64,000 nt of DNA from Cellulomonas palmilytica (GTDB lineage: Bacteria; Actinomycetota; Actinomycetes; Actinomycetales; Cellulomonadaceae). The stretch spans positions 1,364,001 through 1,428,000 of the forward strand of contig NZ_CP062221.1 of NCBI RefSeq assembly GCF_021590045.1, in the 5' to 3' direction. Both the position numbers and the translations under genes were made by a program. This document shows positions 14,652-21,646 of the stretch, one piece after another; the stretch's first letter is position 1; every line of letters begins with the position of its first letter. Below the pieces are notes generated by a model that did no database searches, was not told where the DNA came from, and saw nothing but the letters and a program-made list of their open reading frames with translations.

Positions 14652-15437
14652 GTGCCGTTCACGCTCTCGCACCCTGCCGTCGTCCTGCCGCTCGCGCGCG
14701 GCCCGCTGGTGCCCGCCGCGCTCGTCGTCGGGGCCATGGCGCCGGACGCGCCGTACTTCGTCAAGCTGCCGCGCTACGCGGGGGCCTGGTACGAGCCGTT
14801 CGTCAACGCGACGACGACGCACCACTGGCCCGGTGCGCTGACGGTCGCCGTCCCGACGGCCGCGGTGCTGCTCGCGGTGTGGTGGGTGGTGCGTGCGCCG
14901 CTCGTCGCGCTCGTGACGCGCGAGGGAGGAAGGGCCGGGTCCGACGAGCGCGCCGGGCTGGCCGAGCGCGCCGGGTGGACGCTGCTCTCTCTCGTGATCG
15001 GGGTCGCGACGCACGTGCTGTGGGACTCGTTCACGCACGGCGACGGGTTCCTGGTCGAGCGCGTCGACGCGCTGCGTGAGCCGGCGTTCGCGGGGATGGA
15101 CGTGGCGCGCGTGCTGCAGCACGCGAGCACGGTCGTCGGGCTGCTCGTCGTCGCCGCGTGGGCCGTGCGGTGGGCCGCTCGGTGGCGGGAGCGCGGCGGC
15201 CGGCTCGAGGTGTCGACCACGAGCGCGGCGGTGATCGCGGGCGTCGTCGTGCTCGGGCTGGTGGCCGCGGGGGTCGCGCTCGCGGCGAGCATCACGGCGC
15301 GCGAGCCGGTCGAGTCGACGCTCGCGCGGCTCGTCACGACGTCCGGCGCCGTCGTCGTCGCGGCCGTGGTCCTGTACGCGGTGGTGTGGCGGGTCAGCCG
15401 CCGAACAGCCGACGCCAGCCGCGTCGGGGCGGGATGA
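14652..15437 (+). CDS. DUF4184 membrane protein
   Basis: The 261-residue product starts PFTLSHPAVVLPLARGPL and continues VVGAMAPDAPYF, the signature of the DUF4184 family of metal-dependent-hydrolase-like membrane proteins, with conserved HP, APD and THHWPGAL segments and THVLWDSFTHG further on. Five or six membrane segments are visible. Function is unknown. Start GTG 14652 gives the family's usual N-terminus. The 3' end overlaps the convergent DivIVA-like gene by 44 bases. Confidence 0.85.
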   Translation: MPFTLSHPAVVLPLARGPLVPAALVVGAMAPDAPYFVKLPRYAGAWYEPFVNATTTHHWPGALTVAVPTAAVLLAVWWVVRAPLVALVTREGGRAGSDERAGLAERAGWTLLSLVIGVATHVLWDSFTHGDGFLVERVDALREPAFAGMDVARVLQHASTVVGLLVVAAWAVRWAARWRERGGRLEVSTTSAAVIAGVVVLGLVAAGVALAASITAREPVESTLARLVTTSGAVVVAAVVLYAVVWRVSRRTADASRVGAG

Positions 15438-15819
15438 GCCCCGGGGTCGCGCCGGGGTCAGGGGCGTCCGCGACCACCCGGTCGTGCGCGACGGGCGGCG
15501 TCGCCGAGGTGCGGGGCGCCCCACCGGCGAGCGCGGTGGCGATCCGGTCGAGGAAGTCGTCGACCTCGTCCATCGCGTACCCCTCGCGGAACCGCGTACG
15601 GCTGAACGTCGTCCCCGCGACCTGCTCCGCGCCGAGCTCCCCGAGCTCCCCGGGCTCGCCCGCCTCCCGGGCGCGCAGCGTCGCGATCACCCGGTCGAGG
15701 AGGTCGTCGACCTCCGACTGGTCGTAGCCGTCGGTGAACTTCGTCGTGCTGAAGCGGACGTGCAGCACCGTCTCGGCGCTGATCGGCTCGCCGTAGCCGG
15801 GTTCGTCGGACGCGGTCAT
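15394..15819 (-). CDS. DivIVA domain-containing protein with two short repeats
   Basis: The 141-residue product has two copies of the DivIVA-type motif: FSTTKFTDGYDQSEVDDLLDRV (about residues 24-45) and FSRTRFREGYAMDEVDDFLDRI (about 77-98). In Wag31/DivIVA this motif forms the membrane-binding hairpin that recognises curved membrane at poles and septa; here the long coiled coil is missing, so it may be an accessory or adaptor. ATG 15819 is preferred; ATG 15831 would add four residues. Its stop lies inside the convergent DUF4184 gene. Confidence 0.75.
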   Translation of the reverse strand: MTASDEPGYGEPISAETVLHVRFSTTKFTDGYDQSEVDDLLDRVIATLRAREAGEPGELGELGAEQVAGTTFSRTRFREGYAMDEVDDFLDRIATALAGGAPRTSATPPVAHDRVVADAPDPGATPGLIPPRRGWRRLFGG

Positions 15820-16055
15820 GGACCCGATCATGCCGTGCGCCTGCGGTGGGCGTGCGGTGGGTGCTCGACGTCCCGCGCGGTCCCGACGAACGCGCCCGAC
15901 GACCGGTGTGAGCGGACCGACAGCGGATCTTCGCTGCTCATAGGGCACACTGGGGGTGGCTCCGGCGCGGCGGAAGGTTCTGCGCGGGCCCGCGTCCTGG
16001 GTGCTGTGGCTGCCTGGCGGGCGCCCCACTCGACGCCTGAAGGGCGACACTTTCC

Positions 16056-17594
16056 TTGACTTCTTTCTCCAGCCTCGGCGTGCCCGAGGTCCTCGCCGGT
16101 GCGCTCACGAAGGCCGGCATGACGTCCGCGTTCCCCATCCAGGAGGCGACGCTCCCGGACACGCTGCGCGGGCGTGACGTGCTCGGCCGCGGCCGCACCG
16201 GCTCCGGCAAGACCCTCGCGTTCTCCCTCCCGCTTGTCGCGCGCCTCGCGGGCCTCGTCCCGGGCACGACGATGGTGCGGCACGTCCCCAGCCGCCCCAC
16301 GGGCCTCGTGCTGGCCCCGACGCGTGAGCTCGCGACGCAGATCGCCGCGACGCTCGAGCCGCTCGCGAAGGCCGCGCGCCTGAGCGTCACGACGATCTTC
16401 GGTGGCGTCTCGCAGCGCCCGCAGGAGTCCGCGCTCAAGGGCGGCGTCGACATCGTCGTCGCGTGCCCGGGGCGCCTCGAGGACCTCATGAAGCAGGGCG
16501 TCATCTCGCTCGCGGACGTGCAGATCACCGTGCTCGACGAGGCCGACCACATGGCCGACCTGGGCTTCCTGCCCGGCGTGAAGCGGATCATGGCGGCGAC
16601 CGACAAGCGCGGTCAGCGTCTGCTGTTCTCCGCGACGCTCGACAACGGTGTGGACAAGCTCGTCGCGGCGTTCCTCAAGGACCCGCTGCGCCACTCGGTC
16701 GACACCGACCGCTCGCCCGTCTCGCAGATGACGCACCACGTGCTCACGGTCGCGGACGCCGACGCGAAGAAGCACGTGGTGCAGCACCTCGCGTCCGGCA
16801 CGGGCCGACGTGTGCTGTTCACGCGCACCAAGCACGGCGCCAAGAAGCTCGCGAAGCAGCTCACCGCCGCGGGCGTGCCCGCCGTGGACCTGCACGGCAA
16901 CCTCGGCCAGGGCGCGCGCGAGCGCAACCTCGAGGCGTTCTCGTCGGGCGCGGTGAAGGTGCTGGTCGCCACGGACATCGCGGCGCGCGGCATCCACGTC
17001 GACGAGGTCGAGCTCGTCGTGCACGTCGACCCGCCGGCGGAGCACAAGGCGTACCTGCACCGCTCGGGCCGTACCGCGCGTGCCGGGTCCGCGGGTGACG
17101 TCGTGACGATCGTGCTGCCCGAGCAGGTCGGCGAGGTCCGCGCGATGACGCGGCAGGCCGGCATCACCGCGAAGCCGCAGCCGGTCGGCCCGGGCGCCGC
17201 GGTGCTCGAGCAGCTCGTCGGCGAGACCGCGCCGTTCGTCCAGCCCGCGCGTCCCGTGCAGCCGCAGCAGCAACCGCGCCGGTCGAACGCGTCCGGCGAC
17301 GCCGCGCGTCCCGGTGCTGCGCGTTCGGGCCGTCGTCGCGGCGGCCGGGGGCGTGGCGGCGAGCAGGCCGCGACGGCCCGTCCCGCGAACGGCGGCCAGG
17401 CGGGTCGTCGCCAGTCGGCCGGCGCCGAGGCCCCGTCGCCGGCGCGCCAGCCGCGCACGTACACGACCTCGACGCCGGGTTCGGCATCGCGCGCGTCGGC
17501 GTCGTCGGGTACGACGAGCGGCGCCCGCCGCCAGGGCCCGCGCCGCGCGGGCCGCACCGCGGGCGCCCCGAGCGCCCGCACCGACCGCTCCTGA
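16056..17594 (+). CDS. DEAD-box RNA helicase
   Basis: The 512-residue protein has a Q motif (TSAFPIQEATLP), Walker A GRGRTGSGKT (K52), PTRELA, DEAD at D161-D164, SAT in LFSATL, and HRSGRTARAG near residue 335. After the two RecA domains there is an Arg/Gly/Ala-rich basic tail (about 390-512), typical of RhlE-like helicases that unwind RNA in ribosome assembly or cold adaptation. The start is TTG 16056, with AAGGG ten bases upstream. The gene ends in an 11-bp tandem repeat carrying stop codons in all frames, followed by a terminator. Confidence 0.9.
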   Translation: MTSFSSLGVPEVLAGALTKAGMTSAFPIQEATLPDTLRGRDVLGRGRTGSGKTLAFSLPLVARLAGLVPGTTMVRHVPSRPTGLVLAPTRELATQIAATLEPLAKAARLSVTTIFGGVSQRPQESALKGGVDIVVACPGRLEDLMKQGVISLADVQITVLDEADHMADLGFLPGVKRIMAATDKRGQRLLFSATLDNGVDKLVAAFLKDPLRHSVDTDRSPVSQMTHHVLTVADADAKKHVVQHLASGTGRRVLFTRTKHGAKKLAKQLTAAGVPAVDLHGNLGQGARERNLEAFSSGAVKVLVATDIAARGIHVDEVELVVHVDPPAEHKAYLHRSGRTARAGSAGDVVTIVLPEQVGEVRAMTRQAGITAKPQPVGPGAAVLEQLVGETAPFVQPARPVQPQQQPRRSNASGDAARPGAARSGRRRGGRGRGGEQAATARPANGGQAGRRQSAGAEAPSPARQPRTYTTSTPGSASRASASSGTTSGARRQGPRRAGRTAGAPSARTDRS

Positions 17595-17617
17595 CCCGCT
17601 CCTGACCCGCTCCTGAC
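17585..17617 (+). repeat. 11-bp tandem repeat with stop codons in three frames
   Basis: CCGCTCCTGAC is repeated three times, with TGA at 17592 (the CDS stop), 17603 and 17614. Because the unit is 11 bp, the three TGAs fall in three different frames. Confidence 0.8.
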
Positions 17618-17623
17618 CCCGCC

Positions 17624-17663
17624 GAAGGCCGGCGCCCGCCGCACCAGGTGAGCGCCGGCCTTC
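17624..17663 (+). terminator. Terminator after the DEAD-box gene
   Basis: GAAGGCCGGCGC (17624-17635) pairs perfectly with GCGCCGGCCTTC (17652-17663). Confidence 0.7.
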
Positions 17664-17706
17664 GTCGTCCCCGCACGCCTCCGCCGAGGTCGCGCATCGC
17701 ACGGGA

Positions 17707-17768
17707 GGTCGCGTGTTTCCTGGTGGGTCGCGCAGTCGACCGCGCGACTCACCGAGCAACGCGCGACC
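17707..17768. repeat. 62-bp imperfect palindrome
   Basis: The left arm (17707-17737) and right arm (17738-17768) match at 25 of 31 positions around a central GTCGAC. The innermost 30 bp (17723-17752) match at 13 of 15. It would form a long cruciform or RNA hairpin. It lies between the DEAD-box terminator and the zinc-ribbon gene and is not needed as a second terminator. It is a different family from the repeats at 36502-36855. Confidence 0.65.
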
Positions 17769-17923
17769 CCGCGAGGAACCCGCGACGCAGCGGGGGGTGG
17801 GTGGCCGCCGCGCGTGCCGGAGCCGCCCGACGTGGGGCGTTCGCGCGCACTGCGGCCTTTGGTCCCAGGCGCGGACCGGGCCCGGGACGGTAGGCCTTGA
17901 TCCGTCACAAGGAGGTGATGCCG

Positions 17924-18061
17924 GTGTTCTCCATCGGGGCGAAGCCGGGCAAGGGAAAGTTCCTGGACGCCTGTGGTCACACGGTCCAGCTCGAGGACGA
18001 CGAAGCGCTCCCGCCGTGCCCGCAGTGCGCGCACGAAGTGAGGTGGTGGCGGCTCGTCTGA
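17924..18061 (+). CDS. Small zinc-ribbon protein
   Basis: The 45-residue product reads FSIGAKPGKGKFLDACGHTVQL, then LPPCPQCAHEVRWWRLV. The CGH knuckle and CPQC knuckle, with the KPGKGKF lead-in, resemble the small rubredoxin/zinc-ribbon proteins related to DUF1451 that bind one zinc ion; the first knuckle lacks the usual second Cys (CGH instead of CxxCG). AAGGAGG (17909-17915) is eight bases before GTG 17924, so the GTG is preferred over the closer ATG at 17918. Function unknown. Confidence 0.65.
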   Translation: MFSIGAKPGKGKFLDACGHTVQLEDDEALPPCPQCAHEVRWWRLV

Positions 18062-18085
18062 CGCCGCGACGGGCGGTGGTCGCGG

Positions 18086-18667
18086 TCAGGGCAGGTCGTC
18101 GACCGTGGCCATCGCCTCGTCGAGCAGTGCGTCGAACTCCAGCTCTCCCTCGGCGAGCGCCCACGCCTCGCGCGTGGTCTCGAAGCAGCCGACCGCCGCG
18201 CCGACGATCGTCAGCGCGGCGAACTCGGTGAGCTCGGGCCTGCGTTCGCGCACGACCTGGGTGAGGTCGGAGCGCCAGAGCCACATGCGCGCGGAGTGCC
18301 GCGTGCGCAGCGCCGGTGTGAGATACACCAACTTCATGAGGGGCATTGCGCGGTCCTGCTGGAGCGTCGTGGCGATGTAGCCGTCGAACGCCCGACGCAG
18401 CGAGGTCCACAGCCGCTCGTCGTCCGGCCGGGCCTTCAGCGCGGCCGCCACCTGGGCGCGCCAGCGGGCCGAGACATGCTCGATGACGTCGTCTTTCGTG
18501 GGGAAGTAGCGGAAGAACGTGCGCTCCGACATGCCCACGGTCGCGGCGATCTGACCCACCGGCGTGTCGTCGAATCCCTGCTTGATGAACAGGCCGATCG
18601 CGGCGTCGGTGATCTCGTCCTGGATGGCGCGGCGCTTGCGCTCGCGGAGGGACACATCGGGGGCCAT
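18086..18667 (-). CDS. TetR family transcriptional regulator
   Basis: The 193-residue protein has an N-terminal TetR HTH (RAIQDEITDAAIGLFIKQGFDDTPV, then TVGMSERTFFRYFPTKDDVI) and a helical ligand-binding part of the MftR/AcrR_C type ending EFDALLDEAMATVDDLP. ATG 18667 is six bases behind TACTGT (18674-18679), so the transcript is probably leaderless. It is divergent from bldC, and the shared region carries an inverted repeat, so it may repress itself and bldC. Confidence 0.85.
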   Translation of the reverse strand: MAPDVSLRERKRRAIQDEITDAAIGLFIKQGFDDTPVGQIAATVGMSERTFFRYFPTKDDVIEHVSARWRAQVAAALKARPDDERLWTSLRRAFDGYIATTLQQDRAMPLMKLVYLTPALRTRHSARMWLWRSDLTQVVRERRPELTEFAALTIVGAAVGCFETTREAWALAEGELEFDALLDEAMATVDDLP

Positions 18668-18708
18668 GCGCACACAGTAGGACACAAGGGGTGGACTTTT
18701 CGACGAAA

Positions 18709-18747
18709 CGTGTCAAACTTGTCATGCACTGACACGAACGTGTGACG
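18709..18747. promoter_or_regulatory. Candidate TetR operator between tetR and bldC
   Basis: CGTGTCA (18709-18715) and TGACACG (18730-18736) form a perfect 7-bp inverted repeat 14 bases apart; a third related element, CGTGTGACG, follows at 18739-18747. They lie in the 116-bp divergent intergenic region, AT-rich for this genome. Confidence 0.5.
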
Positions 18748-18783
18748 ACTGACCGAGTTGTCACGAGGGAGAAACCGGAAGTC

Positions 18784-18993
18784 ATGACTGACCACACCAC
18801 CGCCCAGGAGCTCCTCACCCCCCAGGAGGTCGCGATGCTGTTCGGCGTCGACCCCAAGACCGTCACGCGCTGGGCCCGCGCCGGCCGCCTCAACGCGATC
18901 CGCACCCTCGGCGGTCACCGCCGCTACCTCGGCTCTGAGGTCCGCGCGCTCATCACCCCCTCCGTCCCCACGCAGGCCGGCCCGCGCGACTGA
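18784..18993 (+). CDS. bldC: BldC-family developmental regulator
   Basis: The 69-residue protein matches BldC along its whole length: LLTPQEVAMLFGVDPKTVTRWARAGR is the winged MerR-like HTH, and IRTLGGHRRYLGSEVRALI the wing and final helix. BldC (68 residues in Streptomyces) binds direct repeats cooperatively and delays development. ATG 18784 gives the normal length; GAGGGAG is 12-18 bases upstream. In this non-filamentous lineage its targets are not known. It is divergent from a TetR regulator. Confidence 0.9.
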   Translation: MTDHTTAQELLTPQEVAMLFGVDPKTVTRWARAGRLNAIRTLGGHRRYLGSEVRALITPSVPTQAGPRD

Positions 18994-18994
18994 C

Positions 18995-19031
18995 GCCGGC
19001 GCCCGCCGCGCCGTCGCCTGACGGCGGCGCC
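18995..19031 (+). terminator. Weak terminator after bldC
   Basis: GGCGCC-CGCCG and CGGCG-GCGCC can pair across about 12 bases with one bulge, directly after the bldC stop. Confidence 0.35.
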
Positions 19032-19179
19032 CCCTCCGCAGCCCCACAGCCGGGGCGGTCAGGTCCCGGCTGACGCAGCTCCCGTCCCCCGGAGCGCGCG
19101 ACGGCCGGACTTGTGTCTGCGGAAGCGCTGTGCGCGCGGCGGGAACAAGGGCCCCGGTCGAATCGTTCCAAGAGACGCC

Positions 19180-19584
19180 ATGAAGAAGCGATACGAAGAG
19201 CTCGAGACCGACGACGGCACGACCGTCCGCTACCGCCGGCACGACAACGGCGGCGGACTCGTGGCGATGGCCGCGACCGTCGATCCCACCACGTACGTCG
19301 CCGAGACCGCCTGGGTCGACCCGGGAGCGTTCATCGGCGGCGGAGTTCACATCGGGGCCCACGTCTGGGTCGAGCCCGGCGCGGTCGTCGGACCGCACAC
19401 GCAGCTCGGCACGCACGTCCACGTCGGACGAGGCGCCGTGATCGGGTCGGGCGCGCGCCTCGCGACGCGCGTCACGGTCGGTGACGGCGCACGCGTCGCG
19501 GACGGCACGCGCGTCCCCGCGGAAGCAGTCGTCCCCGCCCGGTCGCAGGTCACCCCCGCGACCAGCCACACGCTCGCAGCCTGA
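19180..19584 (+). CDS. Hexapeptide-repeat (left-handed beta-helix) protein
   Basis: The 134-residue product has a short N-terminus (KKRYEELETDDGTTVRYRRHD), then about five turns of hexapeptide repeats (AWVDPGAFIGGGVHIGAHVWVEPGAVVG and onward). This fold is found in acyltransferases and gamma-carbonic anhydrase-like proteins; no catalytic His set is evident, so it may be structural. ATG 19180 follows AAGAGA by a few bases. Confidence 0.7.
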   Translation: MKKRYEELETDDGTTVRYRRHDNGGGLVAMAATVDPTTYVAETAWVDPGAFIGGGVHIGAHVWVEPGAVVGPHTQLGTHVHVGRGAVIGSGARLATRVTVGDGARVADGTRVPAEAVVPARSQVTPATSHTLAA

Positions 19585-19654
19585 TCCGCAGCACCCCGAC
19601 CCGCACCCGCCCGCGGCACAACCCCCGGCCGCGACGGGTGCGGGTCGCTCGTGT

Positions 19655-21079
19655 CTACAGCCGGATCGCGCCGGTCGCGAGGGCGACGAGGCCGGCGACG
19701 GCACCGAGCAGGGAGATCGCGAGGACCACGCGCTCGCGCGCGGTGAACCAGCGGCGGCCCTGCTCGCGGCGCGTGAGCACGAACAGCAGGGACGCGGGTG
19801 CGTAGACGATGAACACGACGAGCAGGTGGTCGAGCCCGGCCGCGTAGAGCAGCCACGTCGTGTAGAGCGTCGCGGCGACGGCGACGACGAGCGCGCCGCG
19901 TGACCCCTGGTCGCGGCGCAGCAGCCGCACGCCGTACGCGGCCGCCAGCAGGTAGGGGATGAGCACGAGCGAGCCGGTGAGCTCAAGCGCGAAGTCGAAC
20001 GCGTGCTCGGAGGCGAGCGTGAGCAGCAGGACGGCCTGCGCGAGCGCGGTGCTCATCGCGAGTGCGGGCACGGGGGCGTCGTGCTCGTTCGTCCTGCGCA
20101 GGAACTGCGGCATGTCCCCGTCGCGCGCGGCGACGAACAGGACCTCGGCGGCCATGAGCGTCCACGCGAGGTAGGCGCCGAGCACGGAGATGATCAGGCC
20201 GGTCGAGACGAACGTGCTGCCCCACGAGCCGAACGCCGCGTCGAGCACGCCACCCATGGACGGCTCCTCGAGCTGGGCGATCTCGTCGGCGGGCAGGATG
20301 CCGTAGGACACGATCGTCACGGACGCGAACAGCGCGAACACCGACCCGAAGCCGAGCAGCGTCGCGCGTCCGACGTCCGTGCGGCGACGTGCGTGCCGGG
20401 AGAACGTGCTGGCCCCCTCGACGCCGAGGAACACGAACACGGTCGCGAGCATCGTGCCGCGCACCTGGTCGAGCAGCGTGCCGGAGCCGGGGGAGCCGCC
20501 CCAGTTGTCGGCGAACACCGCGGGGTCGAACGCGACGACGGCGAGGACGACGAACACGACGATCGGCACGAGCTTGGCGACGGTGACGACCCGGTTGACG
20601 GCGGTGGCCTCGCGGATGCCGCGCCGCACGAGGAGGAAGAACACCCACAGCCCGACGCTGCCGACGGCGACCGCGAGGAGCGTGTCGCCCGAGCCGAGTG
20701 CGGGGAACACGGCGCCGAGCGTCGAGGTGATGAGCACCCAGTAGGTCACGTTCCCGACGCACGCGGACGCCCAGTACCCGAACGCGGAGAAGAACCCGAG
20801 GTACTCGCCGAAGCCGGCCTTCGCGTAGGCGAAGACGCCCGCGTCGAGGTCGGGGCGGCGCAGCGCGAGGGTCTGGAAGACGAGCGCGAGCATGAGCGTG
20901 CCGGTGCCTGCGACTCCCCAGGCGACGAGTGCGCCCGCCGCGCCGGTGGACTCGGCGAACTGGCGGGGCAGGGAGAACACGCCCGCGCCGACCATCGAGC
21001 CGACGACGAGCATCGCCATCGTCGGGACGCCGAGGTGCGTGGTGCGGGGTGCGTCCGCGACGGGTGCGGGGGTCGTCAT
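19655..21079 (-). CDS. APC-family basic amino acid/polyamine antiporter
   Basis: The 474-residue protein has about twelve membrane helices and the APC signature in TM1 (VGSMVGAGVFSLPRQFA), followed by a Tyr/Asn-rich TM3 (FSAFGYWASACVGNVTYWVL), typical of ArcD-like arginine/ornithine or arginine/agmatine antiporters. The substrate cannot be fixed from sequence alone. ATG 21079 has AGGA eight bases upstream; longer in-frame extensions are low-complexity. It is transcribed alone, leftward. Confidence 0.85.
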   Translation of the reverse strand: MTTPAPVADAPRTTHLGVPTMAMLVVGSMVGAGVFSLPRQFAESTGAAGALVAWGVAGTGTLMLALVFQTLALRRPDLDAGVFAYAKAGFGEYLGFFSAFGYWASACVGNVTYWVLITSTLGAVFPALGSGDTLLAVAVGSVGLWVFFLLVRRGIREATAVNRVVTVAKLVPIVVFVVLAVVAFDPAVFADNWGGSPGSGTLLDQVRGTMLATVFVFLGVEGASTFSRHARRRTDVGRATLLGFGSVFALFASVTIVSYGILPADEIAQLEEPSMGGVLDAAFGSWGSTFVSTGLIISVLGAYLAWTLMAAEVLFVAARDGDMPQFLRRTNEHDAPVPALAMSTALAQAVLLLTLASEHAFDFALELTGSLVLIPYLLAAAYGVRLLRRDQGSRGALVVAVAATLYTTWLLYAAGLDHLLVVFIVYAPASLLFVLTRREQGRRWFTARERVVLAISLLGAVAGLVALATGAIRL

Positions 21080-21646
21080 GGGGTCCTGCCGGCGTGCGTC
21101 GACGGCCTCCGACGATGGTGCGGGTACGGCTGCGTAGGGCTGCGGGCGGCTCGGAGGCGCGCCGCGCCCCCGACTCTGCCGCATCGTGGACACGTTCGCG
21201 TGGTGGGGCGCGCGGGTGTGCGAGGGCGTGTTGGGCGCCTGACCTGGACGGTCGTGGCAAACGGGTGCCCTGTGACTCGGGTCACGACCGAAAAATCTGC
21301 AAAGTCATGGACTGGACGGTTGACCAAGAGGGTGGTCAAGGAGCACACTGTCTCCCGACGGTGCGCATCGCCTGCCCCCTGCGCGGTGCGCACCGTTTCT
21401 ACGTCCGAGAGGCGGCCGCGATCATCCGCGGCCGCCTCTCGCGTGTTCCAGGACCGTCCGGGGTCGGCCGTGCCACGTGTCCAGGGCGCCCCGCCCGGTG
21501 CGCGACCAGACCGCCGCACCCGGCGCGCTGACCTGCGGACGAGCGCTCGATCCGCACGATCACGCGGATCGTCCGCCCGAGCGGAACTCGGGGGCCCCTC
21601 GGCGCGTCACGTCCGGGCGCGCCGCGCCCGCGGTTACCGTCGCAGG
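21080..21646. other. 567-bp gene-free region with regulatory-looking repeats
   Basis: No frame has convincing coding character, though a frame starting at 21307 is open across the hairpin. It holds a CRP-like half-perfect site TGTGA-N6-TCACG (21271-21286), an inverted repeat TTGACCA/TGGTCAA (21320-21326 and 21333-21339), a strong hairpin at 21407-21440, and TACCGT (21635-21640), the -10 of the next gene. The order repeat-then-hairpin would suit a short rightward noncoding RNA, but no conserved RNA fold is recognised. Confidence 0.35.
21407..21440 (+). terminator. Strong hairpin in the permease/helicase-like intergenic region
   Basis: A perfect 13-bp stem, GAGAGGCGGCCGC (21407-21419) with GCGGCCGCCTCTC (21428-21440), and an eight-base loop. 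No annotated rightward gene precedes it. Confidence 0.55.

Noticed and set aside
15828..18905. Leftward frame of 1025 codons over the DEAD-box gene
   Set aside because: Shadow of the helicase with Arg/Ala-biased composition and no known motif.
21271..21286. Firm CRP/GlxR site
   Set aside because: TGTGA-N6-TCACG matches nine of ten positions of the consensus arms but stands alone and in a region of unknown transcription; kept only as a note.
20003..21646. N-terminal extension of the helicase-like gene back to 20003
   Set aside because: It runs antisense over the amino-acid permease and is charged low-complexity; a leaderless promoter supports GTG 21647.
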